A DNA stretch of 64,000 nucleotides from Immersiella caudata (Eukaryota > Ascomycota > Sordariomycetes > Sordariales > Lasiosphaeriaceae): contig JAULSU010000001.1 in NCBI GenBank assembly GCA_030512335.1, positions 124,001 through 188,000 of the forward strand, written 5' to 3'. The position numbers and the translations under genes are program-made. Shown here in pieces: positions 44,567-55,456 of this stretch. Under the pieces are notes generated by a model. That model worked only from the letters and a program-made list of their open reading frames with translations, did no database searches and had not been told where the DNA came from. Positions within the stretch are counted from its first letter, which is position 1. Each line of letters starts with the position of its first letter.

Positions 44567-44574
44567 TTTTTATA
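44567..44574 (-). promoter_or_regulatory. TATA box of the cysteine-rich gene
   Basis: TATAAAAA on the minus strand, about 103 bases before the ATG at 44464. Confidence 0.55.
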
Positions 44575-46360
44575 CCTTGACCGTGCCTAGGTATGAAGGC
44601 ATCAGGACTGGATGATCAACCCGCACCATCTACTCAGTCCGCCTTGACGCGGGTTGACCAGCACGTAACGCTAGGTTGCGTTGGACGCCGCAAGCGTCGG
44701 AAAGACTCAAGAGAGATGTTCGTCAACATAGGTTGCTTTCTCTCCAACCAGTGCAATGCCACAGAAGCGCAGATATGAGTCCTAGTCAATTAACCGCTTA
44801 ATTGATAAACCTAGCGAGAGTAGTAAAACCCCACAACCCGCCGCACCGCAGCCCATGGTACCCGCTGTGTTTGCCTGTCTTGATGTGGCACAGCCGTTGA
44901 TGTTGGCACCGTAGCACGGGGTTGCAAGTAAGATCTGCCTCGCCGAGGGCTCGTATTGGGGAGCCGTCAAATCAGATTTTGTTGTATCATTTCAACTGAA
45001 GATTAAATCTGTGAATGAGTCGGGGTTGGCCTCGCACCCATCAGCGTCGTCACCCGATCTAACTCTGCAAGAGAGAAAATAATGCGCGTCGAGCGGGCGA
45101 GCCCTCCAGCGCCAACATGTGACCCTCCAAAAAAAAAACTCCTCGCGCGCGAGCAGCGCGGTGTTGAAGGCCCGGGCGCTGTAGTCGCGCATTGGGAGTC
45201 AGGATGGGCGGAAGGTGTTGTTGCAACTGAAGCCGAGGCAGAGTCCATTGGATCAAGGGGGCGAGCTATTGGGTGATGGTTGGGTTTTCCCAGTGGATGC
45301 ATGGTGCCCCCGGGGCTTATACTAGGGCCAAAGGGTGCTGCTGGGAAGCTGTGTGGTCCTGCCTGAATCACTCTCGTGAGCGGCGTGTTTCGTTGCCTCC
45401 CGACCTTGGCACTGACCTCGACGTATCGACTCACAAAGACTTGAGAAGCATAACTTCTGAAACGAAAGTGATCATGCCCCACCCAGGAGGCGCAGTTAAT
45501 GTGGTCAAAGTAGGCCCTGCTGCCCGAGGTGGCGCTGAAAGGGGTGTCGAGGTAAGGTAGACTTGACGTAACGCAGCGACAAGGCGGCCTCCGTAAGAGC
45601 CACCCGGAACGATACACTTGCTGTTCTCCGCAGCAATTCCACAAGCCGGCGGCGTCTGCCATGAAATTACCCAACACTGGCAGCTTCATGTTCTCGTTCG
45701 TATGCGAGTTGTTTCCAAACGGCACGCTTTTCCCGAAAAGTGACGCCCGAAAGATACAGCCATGCCGCCCGGCTACTCCGCAAACCACACCATAGACGCG
45801 GTTTTGCACTCGAGGGTATTCGTCGGCCCCCTCCATGCAGAGATTTATCATGCAGAGGGGAAAGAAACGTCCAGTCCGTAGGGCACAGTCCAAATAGATC
45901 AAATCATCGCCCTGGAATAGGAAAATTGCGACCCCGGGCTGGAGGTCGTGGGTAGGTAAAGATGCTGCACTATCAACGCTGGAACGTGGCGTTGTTGCTG
46001 CCGAGATCGTCTATTAACTAGGCCGTGTGTTTCTGCAGTTCAGTCGCTCGGAAGCGCTGGGAACACGGACTGTTTAGTGGGTCTCCCGAATTAGGAAAAT
46101 GATAACTCTGCTTGTGCCGCCCGAACAAGCGTCGTAGTCCAACCGGGTGGACGGGAAGGATCAAGGGTTACTTCGAACCGGCAAAGTGAAGAGGTTCGTC
46201 GACAATCCGGAACCGTGTACGCGACAACACCGAGAACGCAATATTATTACTTCAAGGTGTTTAAGGTGACCCTCTAGTGACACCCTGAGTTAAGATCTCC
46301 ACTACGCCTCTCCCGACACAGGTATCTACGACACAGCCCATCCGCTGCCTAACACTTAGC
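44575..46360. other. Intergenic, no supported gene
   Basis: A 299-codon open frame on the minus strand (45003-45902) lacks any recognisable domain and has irregular composition, so it is not called. Other frames are short. Confidence 0.4.
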
Positions 46361-46702
46361 CTAGTTCAACTGCGCCCGCAACACTTTCATGCTAACCACT
46401 ACAGCCACATGGGCTTGGTTGGGCTCGAGATTTGAGTTGTTCTTCTTGTTGGCGGGTCTTTTACGCAGATCTTTGTCATCCTTGTTGAACCTTTCGATGC
46501 GCTTGTTGATCCCGTTCCGGGCGTTCTCCAGAGCTGCCCAGGACTCCGCGTTCGCTGCTTTCGTTCTTTCAAGACTGACATCCACCCACCTCTGATGAGC
46601 GACTGTTTTACTGTCAGTGGCCCACTCGATGGGTTTCAGTCTGGTCTCTCGAGGACCAAATGAGTTGCGCTGTCGGGAGGGCTTCGACGCACTGGCTTCC
46701 AA
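46361..46702 (-). other. Uncertain 113-codon open frame
   Basis: The minus-strand frame has protein-like charged composition (KAANAESWAALENARNGINK, RIERFNKDDKDLRKRPANKK) ending AQLN. No family recognised. It overlaps the start of the LysM relic on the other strand, so at most one is coding there. It could be the last exon of a lost gene. Confidence 0.25.
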
Positions 46703-47240
46703 CTACACCGTCGGGCAGGGCGAAAGTTGTTATTCGATTGCCGCTCACCACCAGACTACCGATGAGAATCTCAAGAAGTTCAACGAGCGCAAGACGCGGG
46801 GATGGAATGGCTGTGACGGTCTCTGCCCGGACGTGCGGATTTGCGTGAGCGAAGAAGACCCTCCAATGCCCGCCCCTATCAGTGCATGTCTTCCCTTCAA
46901 CTCTCTATCTCTTGCAAGCATTTGCTGACTTGAGATCTCATTGTCGACAGAATGCCGTGTGCGGCCCTACAGTGAGTCCTCCGTCCATACCGCTCCGTTC
47001 CCATCAAGGCTGGGTGTCATCTTGTCTTTGCATCGACTGACACCTTGCAGGTCCCAGGGAACCCAACGACCGACCAACGGAACCGACATCGCGACGCTAA
47101 ACCTATGCCCCCTCAACGTGTGCTGCAACCACTGGGGCCAGTGCGGCACAACCAGCGAGTTTTGCAATTCGCTGCCCCGGCCTCGTATTGGTATCTCAAA
47201 GCGTTCCCCAATCTCCAACGTTGATGTCGAAACATATTGA
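46617..47240 (+). pseudogene. LysM + chitin-binding (CBM18) relic of a killer-toxin-like chitinase
   Basis: The trace YTVGQGESCYSIAAHHQTTD, then WNGCDGLCPDVRICVSEEDP and PMPAPI is a LysM module with its Cys pairs. After an intron (GTGCATG ... GACAG) comes NAVCGPT, and after another (GTGAGT ... TTGCAG) VPG, then in a shifted frame GTQRPTNGTDIATLNLCPLN and VCCNHWGQCGTTSEFC, a hevein-type chitin-binding domain. The first splice and the VPG/GTQ junction both need a one-base correction. The frame ends about 25 codons later with no GH18 domain. This order (LysM-NAVCGP-CBM18-GH18) belongs to fungal class C chitinases, which act on chitin in the cell wall. Both ends are missing. Confidence 0.68.
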
Positions 47241-47952
47241 AACAAGCGACCAATCAGAGCACGAGAATATGATTCTTTTCGAGTTGGAATAAGAGGGCTT
47301 GGCAGCGATGCGACAAGGCCCCAACTGTGCGGAAATCGCATTCAGGGTCTCAGCAACCGAGATACAACAATCTGGGTCTCGAATGCATTTCAAGAAAAAG
47401 ACATTGTTCACAATCTGGCATGTGTCGGCGCCAAGTGATGCCCCATCGGCGCACAGCTCAAACAGTGGAGCGGCAGCTGTGGCCCGCCAAGACTCGTAAC
47501 CTGGAACGTGAAACGATCAGCGCATTCCCGCTGCCAGTCCGGGGAGAAAACCCGAAACGGCGTTTCGGTTGCAGGGAGTCGCCACGGTCGCATCCGATGT
47601 GCCACAGGGGTCATGGCTCGAGAACCCGCGCGGTTTTGAAACGCTCGCACGGGCGAGCCGGGCCCCTGGATCATATGAGCGAGCTTGCTTCAATTCGACT
47701 GAGCTGGGGAGGTGGAATTGGTTTTTTTTTTCGTTGTTCGTCATTCTTCAACTTCATCACCGTTTTTGGTGGCGCATTCTTTTCTTTTCTGCTTCTTGGT
47801 TCGATATCGACGGCCAGGCGCTGTGATGATCAATTAACCCTCTTCATTGTCAGTTCCTTCACCATCGGCAGGTCCGCATTTCTGTTTCTTCGACAGCATT
47901 CATCCTGGATTGAATCCAGAGCCGGGGTTACACCCCATTTATTTCGACTAAA
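47241..47952. other. 5' flank of the proline-rich membrane gene
   Basis: T-rich stretches (47720-47815) precede the ATG at 47953. An overlapping open frame in another phase (47327-48277) is considered chance. Confidence 0.4.
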
Positions 47953-49548
47953 ATGTTTCGACAGAGGGGGAGATATCTCGGGCGGAAGAGACACGTCGAG
48001 AGGTCAGAAGAGGCGTTCACGCTGCATACGCGCCAGGATGAGAATGGAGAGGAGAGCGAGGGCGATGAAGAGGAGCTTGAAGAGGGACCTCCTCGGGGAC
48101 CGAATGAGAACGCGAATGAGAATGCGACGAGGGTGGCGCCGGGGAGACCGACGAGACTTCCGCTTCCTCCGGGGTTGCAACGGCCAGACGATGAGGTCCT
48201 GCCCAGCGAGCCTGTTCAGGTTCCGGGTACGCCAACGGGTACCCCTGAGCCGCCGTTCAGTTCGGTGTCGTCGGTGATTGAGACGGTGGAGCCGGCGCCG
48301 ACTGCTCCGGTTGTTCCTCCGGATGGTCCGCCTCCTCCGCCACTACCTTCGCCGCCGCCGGGGATCATCCCCATTGCGAACCCCAGCACGCCCGCAGTAT
48401 CATCGACTACCACCGAACCATCAACTACGACAAGGTCCACTACACCCACCACCAGCCGAACACCCACAGCCCCGAACCTACCCATCATCTTCCCAACCAC
48501 TTTCCTAACTTCCAGCATCCGCATCTCTCCCTCCCTCTCCTCCTCACCAATCCCATCCTCAACACCCACAACTTCAGATATCCCCGTCGTCAGCTCTCCA
48601 CCCCCTAGCCTTGGCCCCGGCCCTGACAACGACCCAAACGCGGCCGCACAGGTCGACCCCCCCACAGCAACCCTCAAACCTGGCGCCAAAGCTGGTATTG
48701 CGATGGGGACGCTCGGTAAGCTTCTCTTTTCTTTGTATCCCAAACCAATCTCAAACATTACGGGTGTCTAATCCAGAACACCAGCTGCGGTCGCCATGCT
48801 CGCATCCCTCCTCTTCTTCCTATGGCGACGCCATCACCTTCGCAAGGCACGTGATTCTTTGACGTTCTCAACTTCTACTTCCGGTGATCACGGAGGTACA
48901 GGCCACAGCCACGGGGCAGAGACAGCCGAGATTGCACAAGTACAACGAATGGAGGCTCGTCCAGATGCTCGAAGCGATGAGCAAATCCTCAACGAACTCC
49001 TCGCTAGCGCATACGCGCATCAAAACGGCAACGCCCCCGGAGCGGTGTCAAGCTCATCAGCTACGACGATCGCGGATGAGAAGGCGCAGCAGGTGCGGAC
49101 TGTACTTGATCGGTTCCCGGCGCCGCCGGTTAGGAATTCTTTTGTACCGGATGGAGACGCACAAGGACAGGAGCAGGTTCAGGGACAAGGACAGGGTGGG
49201 ATGTTGCAGGTCCCGAATGCGCAGTTGAGGAATAGTATCGCGAGTTGGTTGAGGAGGCATCATCCGCTGCAGTTGAACCCAATGGCGGGGAGAGGTTCTA
49301 GGGAGGGGAGTTTGAAGAGTCCTGGGACGCCAGGGACTCCGAGGAGTGTTGGGAGTGGGAGTGGGAGCGGTGTTTCGGGGAGTCTAGGGGTGCCGAGTCA
49401 GGGGGTGCCGAGTCCGAGGAGTCAGAAGTTCGTAGGGGGCGAGGCGTCTTCTGTCTCTGAAGAGAAGAAGGGGTCGCCGAACAACGAGACCTCGGCACAC
49501 TTGGGTGAGGAGCATGGGCTGGGACTTGGAGTGGGCACGGCTAGATGA
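47953..49548 (+). CDS. Pro/Ser/Thr-rich single-pass membrane protein
   Basis: Two exons, 47953-48715 and 48785-49548 (acceptor CACCAG), give 508 residues. The N-terminus is charged and Glu-rich (no clear signal peptide). Residues 60-235 are rich in Pro, Thr and Ser with runs such as PPDGPPPPPLPSPPPG and TTTEPSTTTRSTTPTTS, like a glycosylated stalk. One membrane segment follows across the intron (AGIAMGTL|AAVAMLASLLFFLW), then RRHH and a low-complexity tail (SGSGSGVSGS, QGQEQVQGQGQG). The layout resembles fungal wall-sensor or mucin-like proteins with a missing ligand domain. A true signal peptide might lie on an unseen upstream exon. Function unknown. Confidence 0.65.
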
Positions 49549-50540
49549 TTTAGCAGCCACAAGCGGTTGAGTTCTTGCATGTTATTGTCTAGCAAGCGGT
49601 TGATGCACAGCGTGCTGGTTTTGGTTGGTTGACGGCTGCCCCCTAATTCTATCATATATCTGGAGGTCTGATAGCATCCTATGCTTGAGAGAGTCGGCCT
49701 CGTGCACGTTAATAAGAAGTTACTTTGTTGAGATGAACGCATGAGCTTGGTTGAACGTTGAGGACATTATGGGAGTGCATCAAGCTAAGTCATGAACAAT
49801 GCTTTGTCCACGCACATTGTTAACGTCCCCCTCGGCTACTGGAATTTCACATGTCAAGCTGCAAGTCTCTTTAAGTCCTTGCCTCACTTTAGTTCTGACT
49901 GCCCCTGACAAGAACCAAATCTAGATAAGCCCAAGCCTTGCTTTGAGGATTTGTCTGACACTTTCTACAGCTTTTTAGAGTTTCCTAGCCGAGGCGTATA
50001 TACATGAGTCAGCAGGGTACGCAAACGTGAAATCCAGATGTGGCTCGAAGTTCTTGGCAGAAAAGGGGTCAAACTTTGAGATGCATCATCCAACTTCGTC
50101 CAGCCACAAAACCTAGAAGCGCCCCTGACAGCATCAACCATCTGCCTCCCAGCTTGATTTCAGTGGCTTTTGCGATGGACCTCAAGATATGGTCACTGAC
50201 GTGAAGGCTAATTTACCTCGTAGGTTGAGCTTGAATTTGAGTTTTAAACCTAACTCTTCTGGTAAACTAAAACGGCGTCTTCAAAACTCCCCAAGATCAT
50301 ATCCAAGATAGCATCCCAATCAAGTCCTACACAGTGCGCCAGCAGATAAAGCCTTCCGAAACGTCTTCGGCATCAAAGCATCCAGCATCAGTTCCCACCG
50401 CACAGCCCATATCACAACTGATTCACCTCCCATCCACCCCCTCTCCTGTCCGCCTTCACATGTCCATCAAGGCCTGTTTGTGTTGCACCAGTCTTATAAT
50501 GCGGCACTCTCAGCCTCCATAGCCCCTCGACCGAACCCCC
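49549..50540. other. Gap between convergent stops
   Basis: No supported gene in about 1 kb. Lower GC than flanking genes. Confidence 0.45.
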
Positions 50541-52463
50541 TCAAGCCCCTGGATGTATCTTCCCCTCCGAGCCCGCCTCGCCTTCCCCCCACCTCTCCAT
50601 CCTCTCTCTCCTCCACCGCTCCCCATAAACCCACTGCAGCCCCAGCAACGGCGTCGTCCCCGCCGCCACCATACCAAACACAAAGAAGCTAATCCCCGCT
50701 CCAACCCTATCAATGACAACCTGCACCACCGCGACGCCCACAGCACCGATACTACACCGCATAAGATTATTCACTGCCGTAGCACTCGCGCTCGCACCGG
50801 GGAACAAATCCACTACTAGTGCGCTATTCTGTGTGAATATGGCTGTTGCTGTGAACGCGATGATCGCTTGCAAGAACAGGGGGAGGGCCATGGACGGCCT
50901 GGATGTGAGGAGTGAGGAGTCAACGCTGAATCCGTAGCCGCCTACGGAGAGGAGGAACACAGGGGCAAGGAACCACGTTGATCGTAAACGCGCGCGGGAG
51001 ACGGGAAAGTCAGCTAGTTTCTTGTGATTGAGTTCGGTCTCGGCGGGAATGCCTTTGGTGATGCGATATTCAGACTCGACGAGGCGGTAGTCGCGGTCGA
51101 GGAGCTTGCCGGTGAGGTAGGAGCCGGTGACGCAGGCAATTCCATTAGGGAGGAAGATGAGGCCGGTTTGGAGATTGGAGAGGCCGAAGCGGGGTTGGAA
51201 GAGGGCGGTGGTGGAGGAGGTGACCATGGACCAGATAGTGTAGGCGATGGCGCCGAAGGAGAGGGTGCAGAAGACATCTTTCTCGAAGAGGAAGCGGAGG
51301 GGGGCGAGGATGGAAATGAAGGTAAATTTTGGGGCTGGTACAGGGGTGGTATTGTGTTGGGATTGCCAGTAGTGGCGAGAGAGAGACCGGGAGACGAAGG
51401 GGCGGTGGAGGCCGCGAAGGGGAATCGAGCCGTTGCCGGCAATGCGGCGGAGGGTTTCGGGGAGGAAGAAGAGCACGAGAAGCAGGGCCAAGGAGCCCAG
51501 AATGAAGAGGAACCAGAAGATGGCGTGGAAGCCAAAGTACTCGGTGATGATGCCGCCGATGACGGGGCCAATGGACTGGCCAAGCATACGAACTGGTCTG
51601 TCAGTGTGGTACAAAGACGAGGATCAGGCACACTTACTCCCTCCGAAGCTACCCATAAACCCCCCGCGCTCACGGGAGGTGGTAATATCACCAATCACGC
51701 CGGCCCCTAATCAAGAAGTCAACAATGTTCTCGTGGATCTGTGATATGTAACGAACCAACGGATATCGTAGCCGCGCTTCCCGCGGCCTGCAACGCCCTA
51801 AACAACATCAGACTCGCAAAGTTCTTGCTCAACGCAAGTGATACATTGGCGACGAGGTACACAGCGAAAGTGCCAATAAATGTTATTCTTCGCCCCCTTG
51901 CATCGCTCAGGGGTCCCCAGAATGACGGAGCTATCCCCTGAACCACCATGTATATTGTCACCGTTAGGGAAACAAGAGACAGGCTCGACCCAGTACCCTG
52001 GATCGTTGGTAACGTCAATCTCTGCCTAGGAATACTGAACAGGGGTAAGTCAACAAACCTCGGCGATAGCCCCGAGCGCCGGGAAGTAAATGTTGCTTGA
52101 CAAGGGCGAGAAAAGCCCAGCCAAAGACACAATCAGCACCAGCTGCAACTTTTTTCTGCTCGTGAGGACATGATATGGCTCCTGCTTTGTAGTCGTCTCT
52201 TCCACTTGGCCTGCTTCGACGTCTGTCTTCTCCTCGCCGTCGAGGGTGGACGAGTCCGAGCCCGCGGTGTCTGCTTCCGCCGAGGGATGCCGCCGGTGGC
52301 AGTACGGTTCGGATTGTAGCTTTTTTGTGTTCGTCAGGGGCTTTGGGTCATTTTTGGGTGCGAGCCGGGATTCGAGCTCCGAGAGGGCGGCCTGGAAGCG
52401 TAAATCTTCGTTGTTGGTGACATCCAAGCTTCTCGATCGTCGGTCAGCATCGGGAACTGCCAT
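50541..52463 (-). CDS. MFS multidrug transporter, DHA1 (Qdr/Aqr-like) type
   Basis: Four exons, 52463-52059, 52021-51757, 51706-51638 and 51592-50541, give about 596 residues. After a hydrophilic N-terminal tail of about 110 residues come 12 predicted membrane segments starting LQLVLIVSLAGLFSPLSSNI, then YFPALGAIAE. Motif A is present as GPLSDARGRR, and the antiporter-type segment as GVIGDITTSRERGGFMGSFGG then LGQSIGPVIGG. These place it with DHA1 proton-coupled drug exporters of the yeast Qdr/Aqr group, which export drugs, organic acids or polyamines at the plasma membrane. All three introns lie in the first six segments. Confidence 0.88.
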
Positions 52464-54093
52464 TTTTCGTCCTGTCGTTCAAGCACAAGATCGTCGAGAC
52501 TGCAAGTTATCAAAGGAGAAGAATCGGTAAAAGATGAGCTTCCTAATGTCAATATTAGCACTGCTTCTGTCAAGCTGATATATCCCCCAATCTCCTATCC
52601 TACAGTACAGTACACAACCATCACCAGCAAGAGAGACAAAAAGAAAGGATACGCACTTACACGCGACGCCGCGCCCCAACCGGAACCGAACAATACCTGA
52701 CAGCAGCTAAAACAGGAGCCTTGCCATTAAGAGCCAAAGCCCCGGCCGAGAACGGTCCACAAAAGATCTCAACCCCTCCAGCGGCAAACGGTCTCGTACG
52801 AGCAGGTGGCAACAGCGACAATCCTCCAAATCTGCGTCTCCGCCAGCGTCAAGTTCCAGAACTTGAGATTCCTCAATCGGCACGCCATGTCGAGCGCACC
52901 GCGCCCCGCGCAACAGGAGCCCGCATCGATGGCGCAATGGCGCAGCGCACCCGACGAGATTGTGACGAGGCGCCGCGCGCCATCTTGGTTACCGTCCGGG
53001 AGAGGTTGGCACGCGAGAGTCGAACGCGCCGGACCGCTGACAGCGGGAGGGGCGGATTTGGGGAGCCACTGATGCGAGGGCGCGCAGGAGAAAACCTTAT
53101 TGTATGGGGGCGAATGGGTGCTCGCACGACGGCTTGCGATCCAGGCAGAAAGACCTAGACTCGAACAGCTCAGCGTCCAGCTCCAGAACCAGAAAAGAAC
53201 GTCAAATTCCTGCGTTTGTTCCACCCACAGCAAACCGTTCACCTCCTTGTCTCCCACGACGAACAACACCATCCCCAACAGCCTTCCAAACTACGTCACA
53301 CCGCATCCAAGAAAAGCTTATCCACTGCATCCAAACATGTCATGCATGCAGGCTTGTATACCCCTCGCCTCGCCAACGCTTCCGAGTCAGCCCCGATTCG
53401 CCTCCACAGTCCAAGTTTGTTTCCCGGTGAGCTGATCGGGACCTGCAAACCTGAAACGTAGATATTACGGACGAACGAGATGGAGCGGGATCCCTGGGGC
53501 AGCAGTAGCGCGTATTAGATGCAGCAGACCCGGTCTTTAGTGTCTGATGCTAATATTTATCTCCGCTGTGCCAGCGCGCGTTGCTGGGAGTTAGGTAACC
53601 ACGGACGTAGGGCTGAGGGTGTTGGGACGATGCCCTCTCGTCCCTTGTCCAACACCAATGTAAACTGTGCGAGAACGTCATTGAGCTGAAGCTACTCAGA
53701 CAGGAAGCACTCCTGCACTCCTGCACTCGAGCAGCTCGAACAGCCCGAGCCTACCAGGAATACGTACCACTCGACCCCGTCAGCATCACGCAGGTCACCA
53801 TGCACAACTGGAGCATGCTTCAGCACAAGATTTATATCTTCGCTACCCCAGAGAAAGCGGGGAGTAGATCGCCTCCTCTGCCCCATGTCCGTTCTGTGTC
53901 TATGGTATCTCTTGCCTTCAAAGCCAAGCCAAATTCGCTGCCAAAGCGCTTCCTATTCTAAACTCTGTTTGCCAGTGTACGCCGCAAATGCTGACCCCCA
54001 GACACCAAGAAAAAGAGAGAAGATGCTTGCCAGAGTGTCTCGCCGGTCAAGATGCCGCCTGGTATGCACCCATCATCGCCCGCTCTGCCAGTC
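52464..54093. other. 1.6-kb region without supported genes
   Basis: Promoter of the MFS gene and 3' flank of the next minus-strand gene. Open frames at 52721-53158 (plus) and 52769-53278 (minus) are basic and low in structure; not called. Confidence 0.4.
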
Positions 54094-55456
54094 CTATCTC
54101 AGGGGCGATTGCAGCTTGTCTTGCAACCTGCGCAGTCGCATCATGACGTTGTTGAACTGTTTTGTCTTAGGGTCGTACCACCCAAGAACATCGACAACGA
54201 TCCAGCACTTTGTGCTTTCGAGCTCCACAAGGCCCGAAAAGGCGACGCTACCACGCGGGGGCTCTGGCCGAATGGGCGTCCACGACTTGCCGAACTGCTT
54301 CATGAAAACCTGCCAGGGGCTGAAGCCGCCACTAACGGCGGACTTGACCTTGTCCTCACCCCAAAACCTGTCGCCTGCTGGCTGCGGATTTCCCGTACTC
54401 GCAGGGACCTTGCTCGGGGTGGCGGCAGGAGGCTTCCCCCCGGATGACACTGGGGTGTTTAGCGCCATCGAGCTGGGGTCGCGAACCTCGCCTGGGTTCC
54501 TCGTCGAGTTCCTTCGCATTCTATCGAGGGCCTTTTGTATTTGAGGGTTGTGCGAACTCGGAAGGGGGTCGGGGCTGCTCGCGCCTGCGCCGGTTGGTTG
54601 CGCATCGGGGCTTTTCGCAGCGATGCCAAAGTACCGCGCAATCTCGGTCGTCTTGTGTCCAATCACTGCTGTCCCGAGCGCCCAGAATGACGACGCCATA
54701 GGCGTCGGCCATAGGACGCGGTCCAACAACTTTGCGTTGAACGAGTCAACCGGTTGCGTCGTCCACTCGACATACTCATCGGTGAACTTAAGCCTACTGG
54801 TTGTCAGCTCGGCCACCCCTAAAATAATAGCAGAAAACATACCCAGATGCCTCGTATTCTGGCGGCGCCATGTAGGGATAGTCCACATCCATCCAGTATC
54901 TCCTGATCTTGATGCCCGACCCTATGCGCATCGTCAAAACGGGATTCTTCCTCGCCGCTTGTAGAACGCCATTCGCAAGATTCTCTGTTCGTCACCGTCA
55001 GCACGCTGCCAAGAAGAACAGCCAAGGTTGATCTCACGCTTGAGCTTCATCTGGAGCTCCTTGTCCTTTGCTATGCGGACAAACTCCTGCCACTCCGGGT
55101 CCGTTCCTTTGTAGGGTTGCGGGTCGAGCTTCTTCGTCGTCAAGGGGAAGGGGATGAAGATGTCATCCAGGAATTCCTGCTCGAGGATGAACGAACCGAC
55201 TACGTAGAGCGATACGCCTGCGAGGAGATAGCGACTGTCGCAACAGCGGGGTTAGCAAGTCGCCGGAGGGAGATTCGCCAGGGTTCACGTACTTGATCCT
55301 CCCCCCAACCGTCTGCCGTCGATGCTTGAGCCTGACGCTCTGAATGACGACCGTTTGCCCATCTGCCAGCTGCAGGCTCGCTTGGTGCTTGGGCAGCTGC
55401 TTCATGATCTTTGAGGAGCTGAGGACCCATCGCAGCGGTCGCAAGAGTTGCGACAT
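54094..55456 (-). CDS. Conserved-looking 400-residue membrane protein, function unknown
   Basis: Four exons, 55456-55293, 55234-55038, 54984-54843 and 54793-54094, all joining in frame, give 400 residues. The N-terminus is basic and amphipathic (MSQLLRPLRWVLSSSKIMKQ, then KHRRQTVGGRI), compatible with a mitochondrial targeting sequence. One membrane segment follows at about 57-73 (YLLAGVSLYVVGSFIL). The middle has DDIFIPFPLTTKKLDP, RRYWMDVDYPYMAPPEYEAS and WPTPMASSFWALGTAVIGHK. The C-terminal half is Pro/Ser-rich and then ends with a folded segment (VDVLGWYDPKTKQFNNVMMR). I do not recognise a named family. A mitochondrial inner-membrane location is inference only. Confidence 0.72.

Noticed and set aside
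45003..45902. 299-codon minus-strand open frame
   Set aside because: No domain, irregular composition, no splice or promoter support; probably chance in GC-rich DNA.
47327..48277. 316-codon plus-strand frame overlapping the mucin-like gene
   Set aside because: It overlaps the better-supported frame starting at 47953 and is Arg-rich in the overlap, as expected of a shifted frame.
50553..51710. Plus-strand frames opposite the MFS gene
   Set aside because: Antisense shadows; Glu/Gly-rich as expected from the reverse of transporter codons.
52365..52385. Minus-strand tRNA-like TTCGA motif
   Set aside because: Lies inside the coding N-terminus of the MFS gene and lacks cloverleaf pairing.
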